The notes: generated by a model not told the origin, from the sequence alone. A DNA stretch of 64,000 bases from Chitinophaga sp. H8 (GCF_040567655.1 NZ_JBEXAC010000002.1:2692906-2756905); one strand, 5' to 3'. Positions 46,375 through 54,515 are shown, counted from the stretch's first letter. Numbers and translations are program-made.

Positions 46375-47793
46375 ATGGAAGTCAACCAAAATAATTCTTT
46401 TAAACCCAGCCTGAGTTTACTGGATGCTACGATGATCGTGGCAGGTTCTATGATCGGGTCAGGAATTTTTATTGTTACAGCAGAGATTGCCCGCAGTGTG
46501 GGAGGAGCTGGCTGGATTACAGCCATGTGGCTGCTGGCAGGTCTTGTAACGTTGATCGCAGCACTCAGCTACGGTGAGCTTTCCGGTATGTATCCAAAAG
46601 CTGGCGGACAATATGTATATCTCCGGGAGGCCTATAATCCCTTTATTGCTTTTTTGTTTGGCTGGACCCAGTTCGGCATTATTCAAACCGGTACCATTGC
46701 AGCGGTAGCTGTAGCGTTTGCCAAGTTTACGGCTTATCTTATTCCAGCTTTCAGTGAACAGAATATATTGTATGATGGCGGGTTTATTAAAATATCCGCT
46801 GCCCAGATCGTAGCCATTATTTCCATCATACTGCTTACGCAGATCAATTCCAAAGGCGTAAAAAATGGAAAACTGATTCAAACCACCTTCACACTTGCTA
46901 AAATACTGTCTCTTTTCGGTCTTATTATCTTTGGTTTGTTAATAGGGGCTAAGCAGGAAGTATGGGATGCCAATTGGGTAAATGCCTGGGATGCGAGTGC
47001 TTTAAAACAAATGAACGGGCAGGTGGTTACAACTGCCATTACAGGACTTGCATTTTTAGGTGCAGTGGCGGTATCCATGAAAGGATCTCTTTTCTCCAGT
47101 GATGCCTGGAACAATGTCACTTTTATAGCAGCAGAAATTAAGAACCCATATAAAAATATCGGCCGGGCCCTGTTTCTCGGCACTTTAATAGTGACAATCA
47201 TTTATGTAAGTGCCAATCTGATGTATCTGGCAGTGTTGCCGTTGCATGAAATAGCATTTGCAGCCAATGACAGGGTAGGGGTAGCAGCAGCAGAGAAGAT
47301 ATTCGGCAGCAGCGGATCTATTATCATTGCTGTAATGATCATGATCTCTACTTTTGGTTGTAATAATGGCCTGATATTATCCGGTGCCAGGATATATTAT
47401 ACAATGGCACAGGATGGCCTGTTCTTTAAAAAAGCGGCACAGTTAAATCAGCATAGTGTACCAGCATATGGATTATGGATACAATGCTTCTGGGCTTGTA
47501 TGCTATGCCTTACCGGTAAGTATAATGACCTGCTGGCATTGGTTATTTTTGGGGTGCTTATTTTTTATGTATTAACCATACTGGGCATATTCATTTTACG
47601 CAGGAAACAACCTGATTTACCACGGCCTTACAAAGCGTTTGGATATCCGGTACTGCCCATCATCTATATTCTGGTAGCCGCTTCACTCGCATTGTTGTTA
47701 TTGATTTTTGAAACAAACTATACTTTACCTGGGCTGGGTATTATTTTATTGGGAATCCCCCTTTATTATATCGCGCTCCGGCAAAAAAAATAA
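46375..47793 (+). CDS. APC-family amino acid permease
   Basis: 472 residues. Start at ATG 46375 (MEVNQNNSFKPSLSLLDATMI); a TTG 9 nt upstream is less likely. About twelve membrane helices with the APC signature GSMIGSGIFIVTAEIAR in helix 1 and GGQYVYLREAY after helix 2. The QFGIIQTGTIAAVAVAFAKF region of TM3 and the C-terminal RRKQPDLPRPYKAFGYPVLP are typical of amino acid exchangers or polyamine/amino acid permeases. Substrate unknown. A hairpin terminator follows. Confidence 0.9.
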   Translation: MEVNQNNSFKPSLSLLDATMIVAGSMIGSGIFIVTAEIARSVGGAGWITAMWLLAGLVTLIAALSYGELSGMYPKAGGQYVYLREAYNPFIAFLFGWTQFGIIQTGTIAAVAVAFAKFTAYLIPAFSEQNILYDGGFIKISAAQIVAIISIILLTQINSKGVKNGKLIQTTFTLAKILSLFGLIIFGLLIGAKQEVWDANWVNAWDASALKQMNGQVVTTAITGLAFLGAVAVSMKGSLFSSDAWNNVTFIAAEIKNPYKNIGRALFLGTLIVTIIYVSANLMYLAVLPLHEIAFAANDRVGVAAAEKIFGSSGSIIIAVMIMISTFGCNNGLILSGARIYYTMAQDGLFFKKAAQLNQHSVPAYGLWIQCFWACMLCLTGKYNDLLALVIFGVLIFYVLTILGIFILRRKQPDLPRPYKAFGYPVLPIIYILVAASLALLLLIFETNYTLPGLGIILLGIPLYYIALRQKK

Positions 47794-47808
47794 AGCATAT
47801 TTTTTTGC

Positions 47809-47838
47809 AAAAGGCAGGCTGTTCAGCCTGCCTTTTTT
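47809..47838 (+). terminator. Rho-independent terminator after the permease gene
   Basis: AAAAGGCAGGCTG - TT - CAGCCTGCCTTTT: 13-bp perfect stem, then TT. Strong terminator; marks the end of the permease transcript. Confidence 0.9.
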
Positions 47839-48414
47839 ATTTGATTAGGATCGGTTGATTGCTAAATCGGATAATTTTAGCCTGCATTTCACACAAAAGT
47901 TGTAGGCGAAAACGTGAAAATTCCAGTTCACTGCAATAATACTTACAGTGAGCTCGTTTATCTTGCAGGTACACTCCTGAACGAAGAAAACGATTTAACC
48001 CTGGAGTATAACGTATGAAAAGAAAACCCTTGCCAGCGAGTAATTGTCTTAGTGTTTGCCAACATTAGTGTAGACGGCTTCTTCTCATACTAACAACAGG
48101 TGGGTTGCCCCGAAATAATTTGCCCTATTATGCATGATAATTGAATATGAGAAAAAGATTGTTAGTTGGAAAAGAAATTAGAATTGTCGTCTGATAAAAT
48201 TTGTGCGTTGCCGTTAGAAAAATCACAACAGGATAGAAACTAAATACTAATCATAAAATATTTAATGCCAAACATGATGAATAACATTTAAAAAGTTAGC
48301 ATCATTTACGATATATAACCGGGTGGGGGCCTGGTGAAATTTCAACCCCAAGATAACCATTAAAAGCCTACACGATTTGCATTCTCGAACATTCACATGA
48401 CAATCTTTTACAAT
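47839..48414. other. 575-bp gene-free stretch
   Basis: No open frame with protein-like content on either strand; it has no heptamer repeats. The part around 47880-48010 looks like eroded coding DNA and is followed by AT-rich sequence. It ends in an isolated terminator (48415-48450), which suggests that something is transcribed here on the plus strand. Confidence 0.5.
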
Positions 48415-48450
48415 AAGCGTATGGTCTCTACCATACGCTTTATTCTTTTT
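48415..48450 (+). terminator. orphan intrinsic terminator
   Basis: AAGCGTATGGT - CTCT - ACCATACGCTT: 11-bp perfect stem followed by TATTCTTTTT. No CDS precedes it for more than 550 bp, so it may end a small RNA or reflect a decayed gene. Confidence 0.8.
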
Positions 48451-48493
48451 ACAACACATGGCAATGAATCTTACTTTATTGACTGCGGTTGCT

Positions 48494-48501
48494 TATTTTT
48501 G
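48494..48501 (+). promoter_or_regulatory. candidate -7 box TATTTTTG for the DUF4254 gene
   Basis: A perfect TAnnTTTG lies 4 nt before the ATG at 48506. A convincing -33 box is not seen. As with truB and the TrmH-type gene, it predicts a leaderless transcript and supports ATG 48506 over the ATG at 48458. Confidence 0.45.
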
Positions 48502-48505
48502 CTGC

Positions 48506-49108
48506 ATGTTTACCGAGCTGAGCAATAATATTTTTAATCAGAGTATACTGGATTACCATCAGCAGAATGATGTGAATCAGGCAATTAGCAATCCGTATGA
48601 GAAAAACGAGATAGCACATTTACTATATGCCAAAAACTGGATAGATACTGTACAGTGGCACCTGGAAGATATTATCCGGGACCCCAAAATAGACCCTGTA
48701 AAGGCACTGGAGATTAAACGGTGGATAGACAGGTCTAACCAGGAGCGTACTGATATGGTGGAGTATATTGATAGTTATTTCCTGGATAAGTATAAAGGAG
48801 TTGCCTTAACAGCTGGCGCTACGATTAATACAGAAAGCCCGGCATGGGCAATAGATCGCTTATCTATTCTGGCACTGAAAATATACCATATGCGGGAAGA
48901 AGCTGACAGAAAAGACGCTTCTGATGAACACCGCGCAGCTTGCCAGCGTAAACTGGATATTTTGCTGGAGCAGCGGAAGGATTTAAGTATGGCTATTGAT
49001 ACACTATTGGAGGATATTGCAGCAGGAAGAAAGTACATGAAGGTGTATAAGCAAATGAAAATGTATAATGACCCTTCCCTGAACCCGGTATTATACAAAC
49101 AGTCCTAG
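48506..49108 (+). CDS. DUF4254 protein
   Basis: 200 residues. The start at 48506 (MFTELSNNIFNQSILDYHQ) matches the family start; an upstream ATG (48458) would add a hydrophobic run. The protein is helical: NEIAHLLYAKNWIDTVQWHLED and KALEIKRWIDRSNQERTDMVE and a long helical C-terminus with conserved aromatic residues. DUF4254 is confined to Bacteroidota and relatives and is commonly next to GT9 heptosyltransferases, as here 78 bp downstream. Role unknown, presumably in lipopolysaccharide core or related glycan assembly. Confidence 0.8.
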   Translation: MFTELSNNIFNQSILDYHQQNDVNQAISNPYEKNEIAHLLYAKNWIDTVQWHLEDIIRDPKIDPVKALEIKRWIDRSNQERTDMVEYIDSYFLDKYKGVALTAGATINTESPAWAIDRLSILALKIYHMREEADRKDASDEHRAACQRKLDILLEQRKDLSMAIDTLLEDIAAGRKYMKVYKQMKMYNDPSLNPVLYKQS

Positions 49109-49186
49109 CCTGGTATTACCAGGATTTATTCATGGCAGGCAGCTGTCAGAAGAAGATAATCATCCATAGCTGCTAAAAACAGATAC

Positions 49187-50227
49187 ATGCAAAAAACAAT
49201 TCTGGTAACGCGCTTTTCAGCGCTGGGTGATGTAGCTATGACTATCCCGGTAATGCGGCAGGTGCTGGCTGATAACCCGGATGTACAGATCGTTTTCGTA
49301 TCCAATAAAAATTGGGCCGCTTTATGTGAAGGTATTCCGCGGCTGACCTTTTTTCCGGCAGATGTAAAAGGAATACATAAAGGAGTGGGCGGGCTCTATA
49401 AACTGTTTACGGCCATCCGTAAGGCGCACAAAATAGCTGCTGTAGCCGACCTGCATAATGTGCTCCGCTCTAAAATAGTCCGCACTTTTTTCCGGCTTGC
49501 CGGCATTCCTGTAGCTACTATAGATAAGGGGAGGGCCGGAAAGAAAGCGCTTACCCGGAAAGCGGATAAGCTACTTCATCCATTGAAAACCACCCTGGAA
49601 AGATATGCCTCCGTTTTTACTGCATTAGGGCTTCCCTGCAACCTGTATCCTGCTAAACAGGTATTTCCCCCTCAGAGATTAAATAGTGAAATAACCGCTG
49701 TTATAGGGGCCAAAAACGGGCAAACCTGGATAGGCGTGGCACCATTTGCCACCTATAGGGAAAAAACCTATCCGCTGGCCCAAATGGCTAAGGTGCTGGC
49801 TGCGCTCGCAGCCGGAGAACAGCAAAAGGTATTGTTATTTGGCGGAGGGGCCGGGGAAATAGCTCAACTCACCCGGCTGGCAGATGAATATCCTGGTATG
49901 GTAGTGGTAGCCGGCCGTTTTTCCCTGCGGGAAGAACTGGCTATTATCAGCCAGTTGGATGTAATGATCAGCATGGATTCTGCCAATATGCACCTGGCTT
50001 CTCTGTTTGGCATCCCGGTAATCTCTGTTTGGGGCGCCACACATCCATTTGCCGGATTTATGGGATATGGCCAGAGCATGGAGAATGCAGTGCAAATAAC
50101 TGATTTAGCCTGCCGGCCCTGCTCCGTATTTGGTAATAAACCATGTTATCGTGGTGATCACGCCTGTATGGAGTGGCTGGAACCTGCCAGATTGCTGGAA
50201 AAAACAGCTAAATATATCCGGTCATAA
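49187..50227 (+). CDS. glycosyltransferase family 9 (heptosyltransferase)
   Basis: 346 residues; ADP-heptose:LPS heptosyltransferase-type fold GT-B. N-terminal TRFSALGDVAMTIPVMRQ, central GVAPFATYREKTYPLAQM (acceptor and donor side), and the C-terminal nucleotide-sugar motif SMDSANMHLASLFGIPVISVWG with ATHP, the hallmark of GT9. Adds heptose or a similar sugar to lipopolysaccharide on the cytoplasmic face of the inner membrane. Follows DUF4254 on the same strand. Confidence 0.9.
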   Translation: MQKTILVTRFSALGDVAMTIPVMRQVLADNPDVQIVFVSNKNWAALCEGIPRLTFFPADVKGIHKGVGGLYKLFTAIRKAHKIAAVADLHNVLRSKIVRTFFRLAGIPVATIDKGRAGKKALTRKADKLLHPLKTTLERYASVFTALGLPCNLYPAKQVFPPQRLNSEITAVIGAKNGQTWIGVAPFATYREKTYPLAQMAKVLAALAAGEQQKVLLFGGGAGEIAQLTRLADEYPGMVVVAGRFSLREELAIISQLDVMISMDSANMHLASLFGIPVISVWGATHPFAGFMGYGQSMENAVQITDLACRPCSVFGNKPCYRGDHACMEWLEPARLLEKTAKYIRS

Positions 50228-50288
50228 AAGTCATAAACTGCCCATAGCAAGCCATGCAAAAGAATTTGAAAAAAAACGCTTCGTTTTT

Positions 50289-50318
50289 TTTGTATAAATA
50301 AAAAAAGGTCTACTTTTG
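50289..50318 (+). promoter_or_regulatory. tRNA-Gln promoter, TTTG-N18-TACTTTTG
   Basis: TTTG 50289-50292, 18 bp, TACTTTTG 50311-50318. The tRNA starts 16 nt after the -7 box. Confidence 0.7.
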
Positions 50319-50327
50319 CAATCCACT

Positions 50328-51926
50328 TTACGGTGCCCGATAGTATAAAGGTAGTACGACAGTTTTTGGTACTGTTTGTCTTGGTTCGAATCCAGGTCGG
50401 GCAACCAAACTAGAGAGAATGGAATTAGTTCCATTCTCTCTTTTGTTTTTAGGGCCTAAGTCGTTGGTAATTTGATAAATATAATTTAAAACTTCATTTA
50501 CTCTAAAAGTTCGTAATGCTCGATTTTCAAAATAGAGTTTATCCGGAAAGCACGAACTTATTATCTCTATTTTTTTATCGCTTTCAGAGTTTTCATATAC
50601 ATAATCCAATGAAAGAAGTTTACCCACACCAATTTTTAAAAGGTTTTTAATATTTGGTTTATCGGCACCCGGTCCGCTCAGTTGCAATTCAATCTTTTCA
50701 ATTTCTTGCGTGTAGTTGGCTTTCATAATTGCAAATTCCTTCGGATCTAAATTCCTGCTTGCAAGTAAGTCCCTAATGACCGTGATTTTTCCTTCAAGTT
50801 CTTTTATTCGTTTTCCCAAACTAGCCCGGTTGATCGTCTCTTCAGAGGATTGTTCCTTCCAGGCTTGTTCCAATACGACCTGATATAACTCAATCATTTC
50901 TGGTTTGGGAACATACCTTTTAAGTAGCCTGTAAAACTGTTCGTTTACATCTTCAGCCCGTTCACGGAAGCGGCAGCCTTTGGTACAATGATAGTAGGGG
51001 TATGCCTTTTTATAACGGTTAACGCTACCACTTCCCGTAACCAGTTTACCGCAATTTGGACAAACGATCAAACCTCTTAAAGGTAGAAACAGATTGGCCA
51101 TTACTTTTGGTTTATAAGTTCGTCCCCGACCGTCTAAAACCTCTTGAACTTCATTAAACAGTTCTTCACTAATCAGGGGCTTATGTTTGCCTTTGACAAA
51201 TACACTTTCTTCTTTTTTGTACTTGGGTATGAATAACTTCCCGCAATAGGCTGGGTTTCTCAGCGCCAGCCAAAATTGCGCCCTGCTTCGTGTAAACCCT
51301 TTTTGCTTGATGATTTTGAAAATTTGCTCGGTATTGTAAACTTTTCTTGCTACTTCTTCAAAGGCCCAAATCATCATACTGGCCATAGGTTCAATAGGAA
51401 CAATAATTTTATTTTCGTTCTCATCCCGGACATTTTTATAGCCGACAGGTGCGCGGTTCATGTGCCTTCCTTCTTTCATTGCCCGGCGCATACCATGAAT
51501 CACATTTAACGAACGCCTATCGTTTTCAACCTCAGGTGCGGCGAGATAAAAAGCCAGCATCATTTTAGATTCGGGTATCTCCATATCCAGAGGCTGTTCA
51601 ATGGCCTGTGGCTCTACGCCCAATCTTCTTAAAATACTGATCATTTGGTAGGCATCCCCCGCATTTCGGCTAAAACGGTCCCACTTTAGGAACAACACGT
51701 AATCAGTTTTACCGCGATGCCTTTTAAGATCGAGCAAGTAGGCTTTCCATTTGGGCCTATTGAAGGTTTTGGCGGAATGATCTTCGAAAATCACATGCCT
51801 GATGGTATATCCTTTTAACTCACAGAACTTCCGCAAGAAGTCTTCCTGGCTTCGTTGTGAGTAACCTTTTTCAGCTTGTTCGTCGGTTGATACCCTGATA
51901 TATAGGTCTGCTATTGTTTCTTTCAT
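50328..51926 (-). CDS. large serine recombinase whose 3' end runs antisense through tRNA-Gln
   Basis: 532 residues if read to the first stop. N-terminal resolvase domain with nucleophile Ser13 in YIRVSTDEQ and the Arg pair in WDRFSRNAGD; then the Recombinase domain (GMRRAMKEGRHMNRAPVGYK) and a zinc ribbon (LIVCPNCGKL ... YYHCTKGCRF), and a coiled-coil C-terminus. Such proteins catalyse integration and excision. The last 25 or so codons (50404-50331) are antisense to tRNA-Gln and the preceding ones to its terminator, so the native C-terminus probably ended earlier or is supplied by the target. Start 17 bp after a short paralog; likely one operon. Confidence 0.9.
   Translation of the reverse strand: MKETIADLYIRVSTDEQAEKGYSQRSQEDFLRKFCELKGYTIRHVIFEDHSAKTFNRPKWKAYLLDLKRHRGKTDYVLFLKWDRFSRNAGDAYQMISILRRLGVEPQAIEQPLDMEIPESKMMLAFYLAAPEVENDRRSLNVIHGMRRAMKEGRHMNRAPVGYKNVRDENENKIIVPIEPMASMMIWAFEEVARKVYNTEQIFKIIKQKGFTRSRAQFWLALRNPAYCGKLFIPKYKKEESVFVKGKHKPLISEELFNEVQEVLDGRGRTYKPKVMANLFLPLRGLIVCPNCGKLVTGSGSVNRYKKAYPYYHCTKGCRFRERAEDVNEQFYRLLKRYVPKPEMIELYQVVLEQAWKEQSSEETINRASLGKRIKELEGKITVIRDLLASRNLDPKEFAIMKANYTQEIEKIELQLSGPGADKPNIKNLLKIGVGKLLSLDYVYENSESDKKIEIISSCFPDKLYFENRALRTFRVNEVLNYIYQITNDLGPKNKRENGTNSILSSLVARPGFEPRQTVPKTVVLPLYYRAP
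50334..50407 (+). tRNA. tRNA-Gln (anticodon TTG), integration site of the element
   Basis: Acceptor arms TGCCCGA and TCGGGCA, anticodon TTG in TTTTGGTA, T-arm CTTGGTTCGAATCCAGG, and encoded CCA at 50405-50407. It is intact. The serine recombinase gene on the other strand reads into it, and no other boundary copy of the tRNA 3' end is seen in the window. Confidence 0.95.
50412..50450 (+). terminator. tRNA-Gln terminator
   Basis: AGAGAGAATGGAA - TTAG - TTCCATTCTCTCT: 13-bp perfect stem followed by TTTGTTTTT. On the opposite strand the same bases are read as codons by the recombinase gene. Confidence 0.85.
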
Positions 51927-51943
51927 CTGTCATCTGTTTTAAA

Positions 51944-52408
51944 TTATTGTTTATATTTTCGGGCAAGTTGAATACCTTCTTTAATCCGTGTTGATCTGTT
52001 GGATATTCCGTTTTGAAGGTCTTCTAAGATGCTGTGGGAAAGCAGGTGGGTAAAGAGATCTACGCCATTTTCACACTCGCCAGTTGACATTGGTTTGACA
52101 CCGATAGTGGCTAATTCTGCAATAAATGGCAATGACTTATTTAGCCTCCGGGAAAACCTGTCCCAATTAGTAAATAGTAAATAATCCGGTTGAGTTTTTG
52201 ATCTGCGCAGGTTTTTAAGGTAATTACGCCAGGGCGGAAGGTGAAAGGCGTCTGCCGGGCCATGCACTACAATTGTTCTGCGGATTTTTATTTCCTTCTT
52301 TAAACAAAATTTCTGGAGCAGGATTTCCTGTGTTTTTAACAACTGGTCTTGCTCATGATGATCTGCACATCTTGCACGGATCAATAAGTCAGCTACTTTC
52401 ATTTTCAT
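51944..52408 (-). CDS. short serine recombinase paralog lacking the catalytic serine
   Basis: 154 residues, resolvase N-terminal domain only. It aligns closely with residues 1-155 of the large recombinase (ADL at 6-8 in both; QKFC versus RKFC; NWDRFSRRLNK versus KWDRFSRNAGD), but the nucleophile segment YIRVSTDEQ is LIRARCADH here, so Ser13 is Arg. The Arg11 and DRFSR Arg residues remain. It probably cannot cleave DNA and may regulate or assist its partner, for example as a subunit or directionality factor; that is inference. It overlaps the upstream small gene by 20 bp and precedes the large gene by 17 bp. Confidence 0.8.
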   Translation of the reverse strand: MKMKVADLLIRARCADHHEQDQLLKTQEILLQKFCLKKEIKIRRTIVVHGPADAFHLPPWRNYLKNLRRSKTQPDYLLFTNWDRFSRRLNKSLPFIAELATIGVKPMSTGECENGVDLFTHLLSHSILEDLQNGISNRSTRIKEGIQLARKYKQ

Positions 52409-52547
52409 TTGATTTTAAGTAATGGTCTATGGTGATGTTGGCGAACAAGCATAATAGCTTCAATACTCTGGCCGCCATTTCTTCAGTTACAATTATTTCT
52501 TTCTTGCGCAAGTACTCCTGTACCTTGCTTGGGGTTAATTTTTCCAT
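52389..52547 (-). CDS. 52-residue protein preceding the recombinase pair
   Basis: Too short for usual thresholds. Starts ATG 52547 with a GAGAGAG Shine-Dalgarno-like run directly upstream; encodes MEKLTPSKVQEYLRKKEIIV then a Glu-rich and hydrophobic helix, ending in SNENESS. Its stop overlaps the start of the short recombinase gene, so translation is coupled. Small helical proteins are commonly found just upstream of Bacteroidota recombinase genes. Probably a DNA-binding or protein-interaction accessory; no direct evidence. Confidence 0.7.
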   Translation of the reverse strand: MEKLTPSKVQEYLRKKEIIVTEEMAARVLKLLCLFANITIDHYLKSNENESS

Positions 52548-52594
52548 CTCTCTCACTTATCAAGTCCACAAATCCTTTAGCATCAAAGGCTAAT

Positions 52595-52720
52595 CACCAC
52601 CAAATTTACAAAAATGTTGGTGTAAAAATTATTATACACCAACATTTAGGGCTGTTGTATCACATATTTATTTTATGCTTTGAGGAAAACAGTGTTGTGA
52701 TTTGTATAAATTTGGTGGTG
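52595..52720. promoter_or_regulatory. nested inverted repeats with mirrored divergent promoters
   Basis: Outer arms: CACCACCAAATTTA (52595-52608) and TAAATTTGGTGGTG (52707-52720), 14 bp perfect. Inner arms: AAATGTTGGTGTA (52612-52624) and TACACCAACATTT (52635-52647), 13 bp perfect, 10-bp spacer. Each outer arm contains TAAATTTG, a perfect -7 box, facing outward in both directions: leftward toward the recombinase operon and rightward toward the 231-residue protein. -33 boxes are not obvious. Most likely a two-way operator region or a recombinase site. Confidence 0.7.
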
Positions 52721-52768
52721 CTGGACGTGGGAATTGATGAGATTTTTGATCAAAAAAAAAGTTGGGTG

Positions 52769-53464
52769 ATGTCGAAAGTAAGCTATAAAATCATTGACGA
52801 ACAAAGACTACAGGATGTGGATTACCACGGTAAGATGGTCAGACCCTTGTATTTTAAACTTGTGTATGCAAGAAAGTCCTCAACTTTTAAAAGCGCATTT
52901 TTTAATCAGCTTACTAAACCCAAACATGCGATTCATGTTGGAGCGGCGAGAAAGGTTCCTACGATTGATCAGCTTTTTAAAAAAGAGCAGCAGGTCATTA
53001 ATTTTATAATCGATAAACTTGGAGATTCTTTTTCATTGCCCCTTTTTAAGGCTGAATATGGTTACTATACGACCGATCTGATTGAGTTTACCGAAGGATT
53101 GTTCAATGAATTTCTAAGAATTTATCTTACGGATGAAGGGCTTCCATCTTTTGCCAGAAGCTTGTTTGAGGGTAACAAAACTGTAGACATCTATCAGGTG
53201 GTGGATGATTTAAAAATATGCTTTAAGGCTGAAAGTTACTCTAAACTATTAGAGAATGCTTACAACTTGGCGCCGCCTTACCTGGTGTTGCATAATTTTG
53301 CCCGGACGATAAAAAAATGGCCTGTTATCCTTCCGGTAATAGAATGGGAGCAAAAGGATACGCGAGAATTATTTGTCCGGCACATAAAAGAAAACTTTAA
53401 AGGAATTAGCCCTGAGACAACTTTGTATGAGGTGGACCGATACGTTAAGAGGATTTCAAAATAG
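52769..53464 (+). CDS. protein of unknown function, divergent from the recombinase operon
   Basis: 231 residues, starting MSKVSYKIIDEQRLQDVDYHG; the 80 residues readable upstream are untranslated promoter sequence. No recognised domain or signal. It has a core of helical and basic segments (KPKHAIHVGAARKVPTIDQL, QVVDDLKICFKAESYS) and a KKWPVILPVIEWEQKDTREL segment. Its position, facing the recombinase genes across a symmetric operator, suggests a regulator or accessory of integration, but nothing in the sequence proves that. Distinct from known HTH families by eye. Confidence 0.7.
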   Translation: MSKVSYKIIDEQRLQDVDYHGKMVRPLYFKLVYARKSSTFKSAFFNQLTKPKHAIHVGAARKVPTIDQLFKKEQQVINFIIDKLGDSFSLPLFKAEYGYYTTDLIEFTEGLFNEFLRIYLTDEGLPSFARSLFEGNKTVDIYQVVDDLKICFKAESYSKLLENAYNLAPPYLVLHNFARTIKKWPVILPVIEWEQKDTRELFVRHIKENFKGISPETTLYEVDRYVKRISK

Positions 53465-53509
53465 TTTTATAATTCAAGATTGCTAAGTATTCAAATATGC
53501 GTAAGCGGG

Positions 53510-54067
53510 CTAATGGTGGATTGCTGGTATTTTAATACTATTGTAGTTGCTGCCTATATAAGTCGGGTTTTGGGTTGCCGCAAACTCTATTGTGTGTATA
53601 CTTGCCAGGTCTAAATCGTTGTGCAGATCAAGATCCTGGTAAAAAAACTCCTGACAATTATGTAAGTATTCAGTTGGAGATGTCGCAAATACATCTGCCT
53701 CTTGATCTTGAACCAATGTGAATTCACCGGTGGATTTGTATCCAAAGAGGAAAGGCCGGCCATTATCATATATTCCAGCTAGTATGTACGTACTGCCTTC
53801 AACTTTACCGTTGTAGGGATAAGTTTTGATCAGTTCTATTAGCTCGGACGCTTTGTGCTTTGCCGATTGAGACAATACAAGTGTTAATGCTTCGCACCAA
53901 TCTTTACTGCCGGTATAGCCGCAGGCAATAGTTGGTGTAATATGATGTAATTTCTCCACTTCTCCTTCTGCGTAAATTTTCCCTTTTGGTCCTGCAAGTA
54001 CCCATTTTCTATCCGCATAAAGGGTTATTCCTTTCTCAGGCTCTAAAATCGCTATGACAATACTCAT
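53510..54067 (-). CDS. proteasome-like Ntn-hydrolase candidate
   Basis: 185 residues without signal peptide. The N-terminus MSIVIAILEPEKGITLYADRK resembles the proteasome/HslV fold start: if Met is removed, Ser1 would be at the Thr1 nucleophile position, Asp in YADRK sits at the Asp17 place and Lys in VEKLHHI near Lys33, followed by a TIACGYTGSKDW segment like the family GxxG turn. Known relatives are HslV and Anbu; neither HslU nor a regulator is adjacent. Fold assignment is by pattern only, so a non-proteasomal protein is possible. It stands alone, opposite in direction to the kinase. Confidence 0.5.
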   Translation of the reverse strand: MSIVIAILEPEKGITLYADRKWVLAGPKGKIYAEGEVEKLHHITPTIACGYTGSKDWCEALTLVLSQSAKHKASELIELIKTYPYNGKVEGSTYILAGIYDNGRPFLFGYKSTGEFTLVQDQEADVFATSPTEYLHNCQEFFYQDLDLHNDLDLASIHTIEFAATQNPTYIGSNYNSIKIPAIHH

Positions 54068-54515
54068 ATCCTAAATAGGTTTGAAACGACTGCAATTTAC
54101 TTAAACATAGAGTAAATCCATGCCACACCTGTTTCTCCTGGTATCTTTATAGTTTGCGGCATAAGATTTTGATGAACTTAGCCGATAAACATGGTTTTGA
54201 TATATTAAGTTTTTAAAGCAGCTATCTACCATGATAAATTCAAGCAATCGACCGGGTTTGTTCTATGGTATCAATTATTGCCCTTTTTTGATCATCTGTC
54301 AAAATTTAGTTCGGTTGATTAATATTGTTTATATTAACATCTGGTTAACACTTTAAAGGACATTTCGAAGTAGATTCATAACCATAAGAATCCTGAAGCC
54401 CGGAATTAGCTAAATTTTTTTTAATCATTAATAATTTGATCTGGACAAATCTAAGACCTGTCGGTTCTAAGGTTTTACTGTACCCATACCGCTAACCCTC
54501 AAAACTAAGCTCCTA
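54068..54515. other. 450-bp gene-free stretch upstream of the hybrid kinase
   Basis: Divergent control region of the Ntn-hydrolase candidate and the kinase. I see no gene, no heptamer repeat and no perfect TAnnTTTG with a spaced -33; it presumably carries both promoters. Confidence 0.5.

Noticed and set aside
48458..48505. Upstream ATG of the DUF4254 gene
   Set aside because: It lies before the TAnnTTTG box and adds residues not usual in the family; ATG 48506 is better supported.
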